NCBI GenBank assembly: GCA_001403775.1
Contig: CYUG01000012.1
Span: 252,213 to 316,212 of the forward strand
Reading direction: 5' to 3'
Source of the DNA: Dermabacter indicis
Lineage (GTDB): Bacteria; Actinomycetota; Actinomycetes; Actinomycetales; Dermabacteraceae
Length of the DNA: 64,000 bases
Under the pieces are notes generated by a model. That model had not been told where the DNA came from. It searched no databases and was given only the letters and a program-made list of their open reading frames with translations. This document shows, piece after piece, positions 9,014-17,433 of this stretch; within the stretch, counting starts at the first letter, position 1, and the number at the start of each line of letters is the position of its first letter. The translations under genes and the position numbers were made by a program.

Positions 9014-10183
9014 GTGGATCTTCTCGAATATCAAGCTCGCGAGTTGTTCGCGCGCCACGGCGTTCCCGTTCTCGGCGGAATCCTCGCGAAAACCCCCGGC
9101 GAGGCTCGCGCTGCCGCCGAGAAACTCGCTGCCCCGGTCATCGTCGTGAAGGCCCAGGTGAAGGTCGGCGGTCGCGGCAAGGCCGGCGGTGTCAAGGTCG
9201 TGAGCACACCGGCGGAAGCCGAGGAAGCCGCGCAAGGCATCCTCGGTATGGACATCAAGGGGCACACGGTCAGCTCCGTACTCGTCGCCGAAGGCTCCGA
9301 TATTGCCGAGGAGTACTACTTCTCGATCCTCCTCGACCGCTCCGCGCACGGCCTCACGGCGCTGTGCTCCAAAGAGGGCGGCGTGGAGATCGAGCAGCTC
9401 GCGAAGGAACGCCCCGCGGCCCTCGCGCGCGTGAAGCTCGACCCTCTCGAAGGAATTACCCCCGGGGTTGCCCGCCGCATCCTCGAAGAGGCAGGCTTCG
9501 ATTCCGGTGAGATCCAGCAGATCGTCCCAGTTCTCGAGCGCCTCTGGGCGGTGTACCTCGAGGAAGACGCGACACTCGTCGAAGTCAACCCTCTCGTGCA
9601 AACTCCCGAAGGAAAGATCCTCGCGCTCGACGGTAAAGTTTCGATCGACGACAACGCGCTCTTTCGCCACGATGACCTCGCCGCGATCGCCGCGGAAGAA
9701 AACGCCGACCCGCTCGAAGAGGCAGCGAAGCGCCTCGGCCTCAACTACGTCAAGCTCGACGGCGAAGTCGGCGTCGTGGGCAACGGCGCGGGGCTCGTCA
9801 TGTCTTCTCTCGACGTCGTCGCCTACGCCGGCCGCGACTTCGGCGGTATCCACCCCGCCAATTTCCTCGACATTGGCGGCGGGGCCTCGGCAACCGTCAT
9901 GGCCGACGGTCTCGGCCTCGTCCTCGCCGACCCTCAAGTCGCAAGCGTTTTCATCAACGTTTTCGGCGGCATCACGGCGTGCGACCAGGTTGCGCTCGGC
10001 ATCGTGGGCGCCCTCGACAAGCTTGGTCACCGCGCGACGAAGCCGATCGTTGTGAGACTCGACGGCAACGCGGTCGAGGAAGGCCGCGCGGTGCTGCGAG
10101 AAGCGCACCACCCCCTCGTGCGTATCGCCGACACCATGGACGACGCCGCACGGCAAGCAGCCGCGCTCGCGGCAGGAAAGTGA
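9014..10183 (+). CDS. sucC: Succinyl-CoA synthetase, beta subunit
   Basis: The ATP-grasp subunit of succinate-CoA ligase, which makes ATP or GTP from succinyl-CoA in the TCA cycle. The 389 residues fit the usual 388 or so. It opens [18 protein letters not shown] and has [18 protein letters not shown] (nucleotide-binding), LVEVNPLV, and the C-terminal phosphate loop [14 protein letters not shown]. The GTG start at 9014 has GGAGGT 8 bases upstream. It is separated from sucD by 7 bases and surely cotranscribed with it. Confidence 0.97.
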   Translation: MDLLEYQARELFARHGVPVLGGILAKTPGEARAAAEKLAAPVIVVKAQVKVGGRGKAGGVKVVSTPAEAEEAAQGILGMDIKGHTVSSVLVAEGSDIAEEYYFSILLDRSAHGLTALCSKEGGVEIEQLAKERPAALARVKLDPLEGITPGVARRILEEAGFDSGEIQQIVPVLERLWAVYLEEDATLVEVNPLVQTPEGKILALDGKVSIDDNALFRHDDLAAIAAEENADPLEEAAKRLGLNYVKLDGEVGVVGNGAGLVMSSLDVVAYAGRDFGGIHPANFLDIGGGASATVMADGLGLVLADPQVASVFINVFGGITACDQVALGIVGALDKLGHRATKPIVVRLDGNAVEEGRAVLREAHHPLVRIADTMDDAARQAAALAAGK

Positions 10184-10190
10184 GAGAGTC

Positions 10191-11108
10191 ATGGCGATTT
10201 TTCTCGATGGCAACTCCCGGATCATCGTGCAAGGCATCACCGGGAGTGAGGGCCACAAACACGCGCGCCGCATGAGCGCAGCGGGCGCGCAGATCGTGGG
10301 TGGCGTCAACCCGAAAAAGGCCGGAACCGAGGTGGACCTCGGCAACCGTCGGACCCCCGTTTTTGGCACGGTAGCCGAGGCGATGCGCGAAACCGGCGCC
10401 AACGTGTCCGTGGTGTTCGTTCCGCCCCGGTTCGCCAAGGCTGCGGTGAGTGAAGCGATCGGGGCGGGCATGCCGCTCGTCGTCGTCATCACGGAAGGCA
10501 TTCCCGTGCGCGACACTATCGAGTTCTATACGCAAGCGAAGGCGAGCGGGCGCACGCGGATCATCGGGCCAAACTGCCCAGGGATCGTCTCACCCGGACT
10601 TTCCAATGCGGGTATCATCCCCGACCACATTACGGGGAGCGGCCCGATCGGGCTCGTCTCGAAGTCTGGAACCCTCACCTATCAGATGATGCATGAGCTT
10701 TCCGACATCGGCTTCACGACCGCGATCGGCATCGGCGGTGATCCGATAGTGGGCACGAGCCACATTGATGCTCTCGCGGCATTCGAGGCTGATCCCGCGA
10801 CCGAGCTCATCGTCATGATCGGCGAGATTGGGGGCGACGCCGAGGAGCGCGCCGCCGAGTTTATCCGCGCGAATGTCACGAAACCCGTCGTGGGCTACAT
10901 CGCGGGTTTCACCGCACCCGAAGGCAAGACCATGGGGCACGCGGGCGCGATCGTGAGTGGCTCGAGCGGAACGGCGCGAGCCAAGAAGGCGGCACTCGAA
11001 GAAGCGGGCGTGCGTGTGGGAACGAGCCCGAGCGAGGCGGCGGCGCTCGTGCGAGAAGCGCGTGCGTCGGCCGGCGCGACCCCCGCCCCCGCCCCAACTT
11101 CGGATTGA
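10191..11108 (+). CDS. sucD: Succinyl-CoA synthetase, alpha subunit
   Basis: The CoA-binding subunit that is phosphorylated on an active-site His during the reaction. The 305 residues include the CoA-binding region [17 protein letters not shown], the PNCPGI loop, [13 protein letters not shown] and the phospho-His loop [12 protein letters not shown]. The C-terminus has a short Ala/Pro tail. It is the second gene of the sucCD operon. One copy of the dispersed 15-mer lies inside it at 10341-10355, where it encodes GNRRT. Confidence 0.97.
   Translation: MAIFLDGNSRIIVQGITGSEGHKHARRMSAAGAQIVGGVNPKKAGTEVDLGNRRTPVFGTVAEAMRETGANVSVVFVPPRFAKAAVSEAIGAGMPLVVVITEGIPVRDTIEFYTQAKASGRTRIIGPNCPGIVSPGLSNAGIIPDHITGSGPIGLVSKSGTLTYQMMHELSDIGFTTAIGIGGDPIVGTSHIDALAAFEADPATELIVMIGEIGGDAEERAAEFIRANVTKPVVGYIAGFTAPEGKTMGHAGAIVSGSSGTARAKKAALEEAGVRVGTSPSEAAALVREARASAGATPAPAPTSD
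10341..10355 (+). repeat. Dispersed 15-mer, exact copy in sucD
   Basis: GGCAACCGTCGGACC, an exact match to the consensus GGCAASCGTCGGACC found through the window (S = G or C). Confidence 0.75.
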
Positions 11109-11161
11109 CGTAGCTCAACGTACGTAACGCTCCCGGCGATCTCGCCCCCATCGCGGACTGA

Positions 11162-11178
11162 GGTCACGAAGCGTGACC
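11162..11178. promoter_or_regulatory. Perfect 7-bp palindrome downstream of sucD
   Basis: GGTCACG, a 3-base loop, then CGTGACC. It is not followed by a T run, so it may be an operator for the next gene or an RNA hairpin in the sucD 3' region. Confidence 0.4.
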
Positions 11179-11207
11179 CATGCGCAGATCTCGTGCGCTC
11201 AAGCGAC

Positions 11208-11230
11208 GTCGCGAGACTGCGACATTTTTT
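11208..11230 (+). terminator. Terminator of sucCD
   Basis: A short stem, GTCGC/GCGAC, with a 6-base loop, directly followed by ATTTTTT. The stem is only 5 bp, but the T run is the longest in the area. Confidence 0.6.
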
Positions 11231-11266
11231 CGCGTCTTTTGGACCGCGCATGGATAGCCTTTCAGC

Positions 11267-11680
11267 ATGAGCGAACCACAACATCAGGTGCATACTCAGC
11301 ACGACGCTCCGCGCTTCGATCCGTCCTCGCTTGAGGGAGCCTCGAACTGGGACTGCACGCCTGCACGCACGTCACGCGTCGGTGCTCTACTCAAGTACCT
11401 CTTCCTCACGGGGCTCGGGCTCGCTTCCTTTTCCCTTGCGTGTAGTGTTCTCGGTATCGCGTGCGGCGTCGCGTCGTTCTTCGCGCCGCTCAGCCTTTTT
11501 GGCTTTGCTCCGTTCCCGCTCGGCGTTCTCGCGATGATCTTGGCGTTCCTAAGCGTCCGGTTCAGCCAGAATGCCGGCGGATCCGTGCTGATTTCTTTCG
11601 TTGCCATTGGCCTTTCACTACCGCTCGTGTTTCTTGGGTTCTTCCCGTTTGCTACTCGGTTTTTCCTCGCGCCCGGGTAG
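11267..11680 (+). CDS. Small integral membrane protein
   Basis: A 137-residue protein of unknown function. A soluble, His/Gln-rich head of about 40 residues precedes three hydrophobic helices separated by short loops, and the chain ends in FFLAPG. Its layout resembles the membrane part of the larger protein encoded just downstream, and both belong loosely to the DUF4190-like class of actinobacterial envelope proteins. The genes may be related duplicates. No catalytic motif is visible. Confidence 0.65.
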   Translation: MSEPQHQVHTQHDAPRFDPSSLEGASNWDCTPARTSRVGALLKYLFLTGLGLASFSLACSVLGIACGVASFFAPLSLFGFAPFPLGVLAMILAFLSVRFSQNAGGSVLISFVAIGLSLPLVFLGFFPFATRFFLAPG

Positions 11681-11684
11681 GGGA

Positions 11685-11698
11685 GTCCGACGCTTGCC
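11685..11698 (-). repeat. Dispersed 15-mer, intergenic copy
   Basis: GTCCGACGCTTGCC, the complement of GGCAAGCGTCGGAC. It starts 5 bases after the upstream stop codon. Confidence 0.65.
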
Positions 11699-11750
11699 AG
11701 CTTTAGTCGTTGCCAGAGGTTTTTAAGGCGCTCCCTCTTAGGATGGGGGC

Positions 11751-13079
11751 ATGAGTACTCCATACGGCAACGATCCTGTTGATAACCCTCAGGACCACGC
11801 GAACCCCGAGAACACCGCGAGCAGCGAGCGTTTCGATAGCCCCCAGCAGGAGCAGCAGTCGGCTCCCAACTCGCAGGCGCAGGAAGCGCTCGCCCCCTCG
11901 CACGATGAGTCCACTGCCGCAACCCCCGAGGGCGGCGTTGTGCACGAGGTCGGCCCGTTCGCTGCGCAAAACTCCAACGATCCTCAGGCCCCCGAAGCCT
12001 CTGCCCCCGCCGAGGGCGCGCAGGCTCCGGGGCAAGCCTCGGATGAGGGCGATGTGCAGTCGTACGGATCGACGTTCCAGCCCGCGCAGTACGGCAAAGC
12101 CGAGGACTCGGCTCCCGCCGCACCGACCTACGGGGCCCCCGAGCAAAGCGCGCAGGCCCAGCAGGAAGCTCCGCAGTACGCTTCCTCGCAGAGCGACGCG
12201 CAAGAGCGCGACTCCGCACAGGTTGAGCCTGCGCACGTCGAGCAGCCCGAGCAGCCGCGCGAGGAGTCCACGCAGTACGGCGCATACGGTGCCCCCTCGT
12301 ACGGTGGCGAGCAGAACGTTGCTGCGCAGTCGAATGAGCAGGCAACGCAGAATGCCTCGTACGGTGCGCCCGGCCACGAAGGTGCAGCGGCCCCGAGCCA
12401 GAGCTACGGAGCTCCCAGCTACGGTTCCTCGAATGACGCGCCGAGCTATGGTTCGTCGAACGATTCCCAGGGTTACGGCGCTTCGAACGGTGCTTCTTCA
12501 TATGGTTCCTCCAACGAAGCTATGAACTACGGTTCTTCGAATGACGCGCAGGGTTATGGCCAGCAGGGCTACGGCGAGCAGAGCCACGGTCAGCAGAGCT
12601 ATGGTCAGCAGGGCGGCTACGACCCCATGAACTCCGGCTACCACCAGTCGGCACCGCAGGGTGGCTACAGCGCGCAGAACTCGAGCGCAAACCCGTTCGC
12701 GCAGAGCGCTCCGAGCGCGCAGAGCGGTTACTCGGCGCCGAGCGCGAACACCGGCTACGCTACGCCGGCGGGCTACAACCAGCAGCAGGCCGCCTCCACC
12801 ATTGATGGTGTACCGAAGAAGAGCGGCACCGTGCTTGGCGTGATCGGCCTCGTGCTCGCGATCATCGGCATCGGCCTCACATTCGTGCCGATGATGCTTG
12901 TGTACGCGCTCTCGATCCCGCTTGGGATCGCCGGTCTTGCGCTCGGCGCCTGGGGCACAGTGCGCGGCTTCAAAGGCGGCAGCGGCAAGGTTCTCGGCAT
13001 CATTGCCGCGGTACTTTCAGTCATCGCGATTCTGATCGGCATCGTGTCGATCATCATCGGCGTTATCGCCATGATGTAG
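11751..13079 (+). CDS. Membrane protein with long prion-like low-complexity domain
   Basis: A 442-residue protein in two parts. Residues 1 to about 345 are low complexity: first Glu/Gln/Ala/Pro-rich, then rich in Tyr, Gly, Ser, Gln and Asn. Between 12420 and 12554 lie five tandem 9-residue units of the form YGSSNDxxx, followed by YGQQGYGEQ-type repeats. The C-terminal 95 residues hold three hydrophobic helices with GxxLGxxG packing, similar to DUF4190-type proteins. The disordered part should lie on one side of the membrane; which side is not clear. Unit-to-unit codon changes are mostly silent, so the repeat seems kept at the protein level. Function unknown. Confidence 0.8.
   Translation: MSTPYGNDPVDNPQDHANPENTASSERFDSPQQEQQSAPNSQAQEALAPSHDESTAATPEGGVVHEVGPFAAQNSNDPQAPEASAPAEGAQAPGQASDEGDVQSYGSTFQPAQYGKAEDSAPAAPTYGAPEQSAQAQQEAPQYASSQSDAQERDSAQVEPAHVEQPEQPREESTQYGAYGAPSYGGEQNVAAQSNEQATQNASYGAPGHEGAAAPSQSYGAPSYGSSNDAPSYGSSNDSQGYGASNGASSYGSSNEAMNYGSSNDAQGYGQQGYGEQSHGQQSYGQQGGYDPMNSGYHQSAPQGGYSAQNSSANPFAQSAPSAQSGYSAPSANTGYATPAGYNQQQAASTIDGVPKKSGTVLGVIGLVLAIIGIGLTFVPMMLVYALSIPLGIAGLALGAWGTVRGFKGGSGKVLGIIAAVLSVIAILIGIVSIIIGVIAMM
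12420..12554 (+). repeat. Five tandem 27-bp repeats coding YGSSN units
   Basis: Units start at 12420, 12447, 12474, 12501 and 12528. Each codes Tyr-Gly-Ser/Ala-Ser-Asn plus four variable residues. Tyr alternates between TAC and TAT, and Ser codons vary. Confidence 0.85.
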
Positions 13080-13104
13080 CGATCGGCTTAGGTCTTACGC
13101 GATG

Positions 13105-13144
13105 TCGCCTCGCGCCTCCCCTCCAAGAGGGCGGTGCGAGGCGA
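13105..13144 (+). terminator. Terminator after the prion-like gene
   Basis: The outer stem TCGCCTCGC/GCGAGGCGA encloses a second GC stem, and TTTCCTCA follows. A dispersed 15-mer copy begins 11 bases later. Confidence 0.8.
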
Positions 13145-13154
13145 TTTCCTCATT

Positions 13155-13168
13155 GGCAACCGTCGGAA
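13155..13168 (+). repeat. Dispersed 15-mer, intergenic copy next to a terminator
   Basis: GGCAACCGTCGGAA, with two differences from the consensus at its 3' end. Confidence 0.6.
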
Positions 13169-13218
13169 AGTTGTGATGTGCCATACCTTTTTGCACACAT
13201 GCCGTTTACGATGGCCCC

Positions 13219-13869
13219 ATGAGCGCACCGCACTTCGGTCCCGGCCCGGGCCAGCAGCAATCCCCACCCTCGCGAAACCGTGCCCTCACGGGGGTTCTCG
13301 TTGGCGGCAATCTCATGTTGGCCATCGCGATCCTCGCGGTTCTCGGCGTGCTTGCCTACGTGCTGATCGCGAATCCAGGCGCTCAAGCGAAGCCTAGTAG
13401 CGGAACCGCGCAACAGGCGTCGACCACGCCAGCAGAAACACCTGAGGAAGCGCCAAAGCCGGAAAAGAAGCAGCTCGGGGTTAAGGTTGGTATCGATGAC
13501 GGGGTCGATAACCACCTTCTTCCTCCGGAGCCAGCCCCGCTCATCACTGGGGTTCCGGGAGAGCCGGTCGAGGTGGGGGACATTCGTGTGACGGTCAAGG
13601 ATTCTGAGTTCCGTGCGGTGGGCAACTCCTTGAGTTCCGGTCAGTGCGTGAGCGTCGAAGCGACCGGGTTGGTGGACAACGCCCTCGTGGTTCCCGAGCA
13701 GTTCTGGCTGACGAGTGATACCCACCAGCAAATCCGCATTGAAAACCTCGAGGTGGATGATTTGCTCCAGGGTGCCCCCGTGATGAAAGGGCAATCGATG
13801 AGTGGATTGGTGTGTTTTGACAATGATTCCGCGGGAAATGGATCGGAAGATCCTCACGCTCACCCATGA
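13219..13869 (+). CDS. Membrane-anchored extracellular protein, apparent 3' frameshift
   Basis: A 216-residue protein. A Pro/Gln-rich cytoplasmic head is followed by one strong transmembrane helix (about residues 27-52), a Ser/Thr/Pro/Lys linker and an extracellular beta-type domain resembling DUF4352 (VRVTVKDSEFRAVGN-like strands, residues about 120-205). The frame ends in an unnatural DPHAHP tail. In the +1 frame from about 13826, the sequence continues sensibly for about 34 codons (IPREMDRKILTLTHEDL and on) to a stop at 13925-13927. The gene therefore looks complete only if one base near 13820-13828 is removed. Confidence 0.65.
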   Translation: MSAPHFGPGPGQQQSPPSRNRALTGVLVGGNLMLAIAILAVLGVLAYVLIANPGAQAKPSSGTAQQASTTPAETPEEAPKPEKKQLGVKVGIDDGVDNHLLPPEPAPLITGVPGEPVEVGDIRVTVKDSEFRAVGNSLSSGQCVSVEATGLVDNALVVPEQFWLTSDTHQQIRIENLEVDDLLQGAPVMKGQSMSGLVCFDNDSAGNGSEDPHAHP

Positions 13870-13959
13870 GGATCTCGCCGATGTTGAATACAACGCTCAG
13901 TGGGACTTGAGCGCGGGGCAGAACTGACACGCCGCCACAGCCTCAGTCCGGTATCGTTT

Positions 13960-14259
13960 ATGACTGTCTCCGCTCGGCCCCGCACGTCGACGACCACCGC
14001 CCTTCTCGGCCTCGCCGCGATCCTCCTCGGGATTGTTGGCGGCGCGTGCGGGATCCTCAAAGGCATAGTTCTCATCAGCATCGGAGTTGGTGTGGCGCTC
14101 GTGGGTGTCGCGCTTGCCTGTGTGGTGGGCACTCTTGCCGTTCGGCGCGGAGCGAACGGAGGCATGTTCCTCGCCGCCACGGCGGCGATCGTGACGTTTT
14201 TTGCCACGACCACGGGAGTCTTGACCCTGCTCGCGAGGATCATCACGAAGGGTCTCTAA
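13960..14259 (+). CDS. Small membrane protein, unknown function
   Basis: A 99-residue protein with three hydrophobic helices rich in Gly, Ala and Val and few charged residues (Arg near the start, Arg-Arg in the second loop, Lys at the end). It starts at the ATG at 13960; the frame upstream overlaps the preceding gene. No Shine-Dalgarno is obvious. It lies 32 bases after the extended reading frame of the frameshifted gene, so the two may form a unit. Family not recognised. Confidence 0.55.
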   Translation: MTVSARPRTSTTTALLGLAAILLGIVGGACGILKGIVLISIGVGVALVGVALACVVGTLAVRRGANGGMFLAATAAIVTFFATTTGVLTLLARIITKGL

Positions 14260-14285
14260 CGCGAGCGGCACGGCTCGAAAGCCGG

Positions 14286-14408
14286 ATGAGCGAACAGAAC
14301 GTTCAGACTTCAGGCTCCGGCGGGAGCTGTGGGGGTGTGGAGCGCGGGGCGCATGCACGAAAGTGGGGTCCGACGCCTGCATGGCAACCGTCGGAACTGG
14401 ACTTATAG
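14286..14408 (+). CDS. Possible 40-residue small protein
   Basis: An ATG-to-TAG frame of 41 codons coding a Ser/Gly-rich head with one Cys (QTSGSGGSCGG) and a tail reading WGPTPAWQPSELDL. No clear ribosome site precedes it. The tail overlaps an inverted pair of the dispersed repeat, so the coding look may be a by-product of the DNA motif. Treat as a weak candidate. Confidence 0.25.
   Translation: MSEQNVQTSGSGGSCGGVERGAHARKWGPTPAWQPSELDL
14367..14397. repeat. Inverted pair of the dispersed 15-mer
   Basis: GGTCCGACGCCTGC on one arm and GGCAACCGTCGGAAC on the other, with TCCGACG (14369-14375) and CGTCGGA (14389-14395) able to pair. It lies between the small membrane gene and the DtxR gene. No T run follows. 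Confidence 0.65.
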
Positions 14409-14465
14409 AATCGAGCAGCGCCTCCATTGAGCCCGCGCGCCCTGGCACTCACCCGAAGGAGCATC

Positions 14466-15194
14466 GTGACTGAACTGATCGACACGACGGAGATGTACCT
14501 CAAGACGGTGTTCGAGCTTCTTGAGCTGGGGATTACACCGATGAGGGCGAGGATCGCGGAAAGGCTGCACCAATCTGGCCCCACGGTCTCGCAAACGGTA
14601 GCGCGCATGGAACGCGATGGCTTGCTTTTTCTCGACGACGAGCGCGTGATCCACCTCAGCATCGAAGGGGAGCGGATCGCCACGAGCGTGATGCGTAAAC
14701 ACCGCCTTGCCGAGCGTCATTTGATTGACGTGATTGGGCTCGAATATCCGAAGGTGCACGAGGAAGCGTGTCGTTGGGAGCACGTCATGAGCCTCGACGT
14801 GGAACGCAAAATTGCCGCCCTTCTGAAGCCTCCCTACCGAGACCCATACGGTAACCCGATTCCTGGACTCGCCGAACTGGACTGCGGACTCGAAGGTATC
14901 CACCCCGGTGTGGCTGAGGGGGTCAACGGCTCGAGTGTTCGGCAAAGTGCGGGTCAAAGACTTGTCGATTGTGACCTGAGCGGAGGGGAACGGCACGTGA
15001 GGATCGCGTCGATCGGCGAGGTCATCCAATCGGATGTCACGTTCCTCGCGGATCTCGAGGAACACGGGATCGTTCCCGGTGCTGACGTGCGCGTTTGTGC
15101 CGATGCCGACGCGATCGTGCTCGAGGCGCACGATCACGAACCGATCTCCCTCACGCCCTCGGATGCGGGACACATGGGAGTGGACCTCGTGTGA
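14466..15194 (+). CDS. Iron-dependent repressor, DtxR/IdeR family
   Basis: A 242-residue metal-sensing repressor with three domains: an N-terminal winged helix (SGPTVSQTVARMERDGL), a dimer/metal domain and a C-terminal SH3-like domain. The metal ligands fall at the same numbers as in DtxR: Met10, Cys102, Glu105 and His106 for the primary site, and His79, Glu83 and His98 for the ancillary site. Cys102 marks the iron-type protein rather than a manganese-type MntR. The GTG start at 14466 is preceded by AAGGAGC; the track upstream to 14427 adds residues not found in the family. It should control iron uptake and storage genes outside the window. Confidence 0.95.
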   Translation: MTELIDTTEMYLKTVFELLELGITPMRARIAERLHQSGPTVSQTVARMERDGLLFLDDERVIHLSIEGERIATSVMRKHRLAERHLIDVIGLEYPKVHEEACRWEHVMSLDVERKIAALLKPPYRDPYGNPIPGLAELDCGLEGIHPGVAEGVNGSSVRQSAGQRLVDCDLSGGERHVRIASIGEVIQSDVTFLADLEEHGIVPGADVRVCADADAIVLEAHDHEPISLTPSDAGHMGVDLV

Positions 15195-15236
15195 CCTGAC
15201 CCGGTCTAGGTAAAGGGCAGTCAAAGACTTGTAACA

Positions 15237-15264
15237 GCCTCCGTCAGATCCCTCTGGCGGAGGC
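15237..15264 (+). terminator. Terminator after the DtxR-type gene
   Basis: GCCTCCGYCAG-type arm against its complement ending GGAGGC, loop of a few bases, followed by TTCTTCTCT. Confidence 0.85.
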
Positions 15265-15393
15265 TTCTTCTCTCGTAGAGTTTTACTCGGCTGCGGATGA
15301 GCCGCGCCCCCGCTCCCGGATTTTCACCCCTGCTTCGGGAAGCTCGAAACATTAGGCAGGAGCCGCAAGGCCGAGAACATGGAAGGTCCCCAA

Positions 15394-16287
15394 GTGTCGA
15401 ATCGTTCCGCGAACACCCATCGTCGCCAGATGCGCCCCGTGAACCCGGTGGTGCGTGCAACGCGCGGCACCGCTGGCGTTGCCTTCACTGCGACCTTCGT
15501 TCTCACCGGCTCCACCGGCGCTCTCGCTGATGGCACCACTCAGGCTGATGCCGCCGCTGAGTCCGCGAACATTATCGCTCCCGTTACCGCGCCTGCCGTG
15601 ACAATCCCGGCAGCGCAGAAGCACGACGGCGCCGCCTTCGGTGTGTTCGCCGCCGAGACTGCGACCCTCAAGCCGGAGGCCCCCGCTGTCGAGGTCGAAG
15701 AGACCGAGACCCGCGCTGACCGCGATGAGGATGCGAACGAGGGCATTCGCGAAGAGAACTCGCGCGATCGCGGGGATCGCGGTGACAACGAGCGCACGGA
15801 TCGTGACGATGAACGTTCTGACCGCGAGAACCGCCGCTCGAACCGTGACAATGACGAGCGTTCGAACCGCGACGACGAGAACGATGAGGAAAACTCGCGT
15901 TCGAGCGAGAACGGCGATGAGGCTTCCGACGAGGCGCCGAGCTCCTCGGTTGCCGGTAGCTCGATTTTCGCTACGGCGAAGAAGGGCATCGGCGTTCCCT
16001 ACGTGTTCGGTGGCAGCTCGCGCTCGGGCTGGGACTGCTCCGGGTTCACCTCGTGGGTGTACCGCCAGCACGGCATCAACCTTCCGCACAGCGCGGGCGC
16101 TCAGGCTCGCATGGGTAAGCGCATCTCGAAGTCGCAGGCCCGCCCAGGCGATCTCGTGTATTACCCCGGCCACGTGGGCATCTACGCGGGCAATGGGATG
16201 ATCATCGACGCGGGAAACTCGCGTAAAGACACAAGCCTCCGCAAGATGTGGAAGGCTAACTGGTCGTACCACCGCATTGTCGACTGA
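15394..16287 (+). CDS. Secreted NlpC/P60 peptidoglycan hydrolase
   Basis: A 297-residue secreted endopeptidase that should cut peptide stems of peptidoglycan. A signal peptide ends near ALADG (about residue 46). A long charged linker (about residues 95-180) is made mostly of Arg, Asp, Glu, Asn and Ser. The last 105 residues are the NlpC/P60 domain: WDCSGFTSWVYRQHG with the catalytic Cys, GHVGIYAGNG with the His, and IIDAGN for the third residue. The GTG at 15394 has GGAAGG 7 bases upstream and is preferred over the ATG at 15379. It stands alone between two terminators. The hydrolase acts outside the cell, probably during division or wall turnover. Confidence 0.9.
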   Translation: MSNRSANTHRRQMRPVNPVVRATRGTAGVAFTATFVLTGSTGALADGTTQADAAAESANIIAPVTAPAVTIPAAQKHDGAAFGVFAAETATLKPEAPAVEVEETETRADRDEDANEGIREENSRDRGDRGDNERTDRDDERSDRENRRSNRDNDERSNRDDENDEENSRSSENGDEASDEAPSSSVAGSSIFATAKKGIGVPYVFGGSSRSGWDCSGFTSWVYRQHGINLPHSAGAQARMGKRISKSQARPGDLVYYPGHVGIYAGNGMIIDAGNSRKDTSLRKMWKANWSYHRIVD

Positions 16288-16300
16288 CACTGACTCGTGT

Positions 16301-16338
16301 GAGGAAGCCATCTCGGTGTATTCCGAGGTGGCTTCCTC
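16301..16338 (+). terminator. Strong terminator after the NlpC/P60 gene
   Basis: GAGGAAGCCATCTCGG pairs with CCGAGGTGGCTTCCTC, 16 bp with one G-T pair, followed by ATTTAA. Confidence 0.9.
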
Positions 16339-16374
16339 ATTTAAGTGGTCGTGGTGTTTCGGTAGGGTGAGGCT

Positions 16375-17256
16375 ATGACTATCGTGCGTGAGATCGGGGC
16401 TGTACTCCTCGTGCTTATCTCGTTTGTGGCCACGACCGTGAGTGTGCCCGCGGCGTGGATCCGCGACCGCATCGTGAGTAAAGACGGCTTCCTCACTCTT
16501 ACGGGCCCGCTCGCGCACGACATCGACCTGCAGAAGAAACTCGGGAACGAGGCAATGAATCAGATCGGTGAAGGCCTGCCGATCCCCGAGAGTTTTCGCT
16601 CGGACGTTCAAGACATGATCCTGAGCCAAGTGGGTGCGGTGACGGGCACCAAGGCGTACGGGCAAATGTGGACCGGCACCATGGAAGATATGCACGATCA
16701 ACTCGCGAGCGGCTCAACGACCGTGACCGTGCACGCCGATCTCACGCCAGTGTGGGATGCACTCCTCGCCCCCGTGCAGTCGATTCTACCTTTCGATCTG
16801 CCTGAAGTGGGGCCCACCGTCGTGAATCTCGGGTCTTTCGACGCAGGTTGGTTCGAGGTCCTCGAGGCCGTTGCGGTGAACGCGACCCTTTTGACGGTCG
16901 TGGGGATCGCCGCGGGCCTCGGTGCTCTTGTTGTGTCGAGCGTGCGGCTACGCACCTTGGTGCTTCTCGGAATCTCCGTCGTGCTCTCTGCCCTCACGTG
17001 GATCGCTGTGCTTTACGGTCATGGACTCTGGGTGCCGGATTCCCTTACGGGTTCTACCGTTGCCGGCCCCGTGATGCAGCGCGTGCTCGACGTTGCTGCG
17101 CACGACGTGTTTGTGCCCGCGGTCCTGTGTGCCCTTACGGGGCTCGGCCTCATCATCATTGCCGTCACGGGCATGTCGATCATTGCGGCGCGGCGAGCAT
17201 CCGCGCGGCAGCAGATGGCGGTCCCTGCCCCGGGTGGGTATTCCGAGCGCTGGTAA
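16375..17256 (+). CDS. Membrane protein with extracellular domain, unknown function
   Basis: A 293-residue protein. It has one N-terminal hydrophobic helix, an extracellular part of about 130 residues without Cys, then three more helices (about residues 160-275) and a short basic tail, RRASARQQ. The pattern of one helix, a large loop and a cluster of helices resembles uncharacterised actinobacterial integral membrane proteins. No motif points to an activity. It is monocistronic; a terminator lies upstream and a dsdX leader downstream. Confidence 0.7.
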   Translation: MTIVREIGAVLLVLISFVATTVSVPAAWIRDRIVSKDGFLTLTGPLAHDIDLQKKLGNEAMNQIGEGLPIPESFRSDVQDMILSQVGAVTGTKAYGQMWTGTMEDMHDQLASGSTTVTVHADLTPVWDALLAPVQSILPFDLPEVGPTVVNLGSFDAGWFEVLEAVAVNATLLTVVGIAAGLGALVVSSVRLRTLVLLGISVVLSALTWIAVLYGHGLWVPDSLTGSTVAGPVMQRVLDVAAHDVFVPAVLCALTGLGLIIIAVTGMSIIAARRASARQQMAVPAPGGYSERW

Positions 17257-17367
17257 GAACGCTGATCTTTTGGCGTGCGATCCCCGCGCGCAAATAGCAC
17301 CTGACCAGGGGTTTATAAGGACTTAGGGCCAAAAACCCTCAGTGTGACGAACGATACGGTGGAATCA

Positions 17368-17398
17368 CCGGGACCGCTCCCAGCGGTGAGGGTCCCGG
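17368..17398 (+). promoter_or_regulatory. Two alternative hairpins in the dsdX leader
   Basis: CCGGGACC (17368-17375) pairs with GGTCCCGG (17391-17398), and the internal ACCGCT/AGCGGT (17373-17378 and 17382-17387) forms a competing hairpin that shares the bases ACC. It lies 35 bases before the dsdX start. It could be a protein-binding palindrome or an RNA switch; no known riboswitch is recognised. Confidence 0.4.
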
Positions 17399-17433
17399 CT
17401 AGCTGACCTTGGTACCGCCAACGGAGGCGTTTC

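Noticed and set aside
15265-15393. Possible c-di-AMP (ydaO) riboswitch ahead of the NlpC/P60 gene
   Set aside because: The gene class fits, but the leader lacks the conserved blocks of that riboswitch as far as they can be recalled, and no clear fold emerged.
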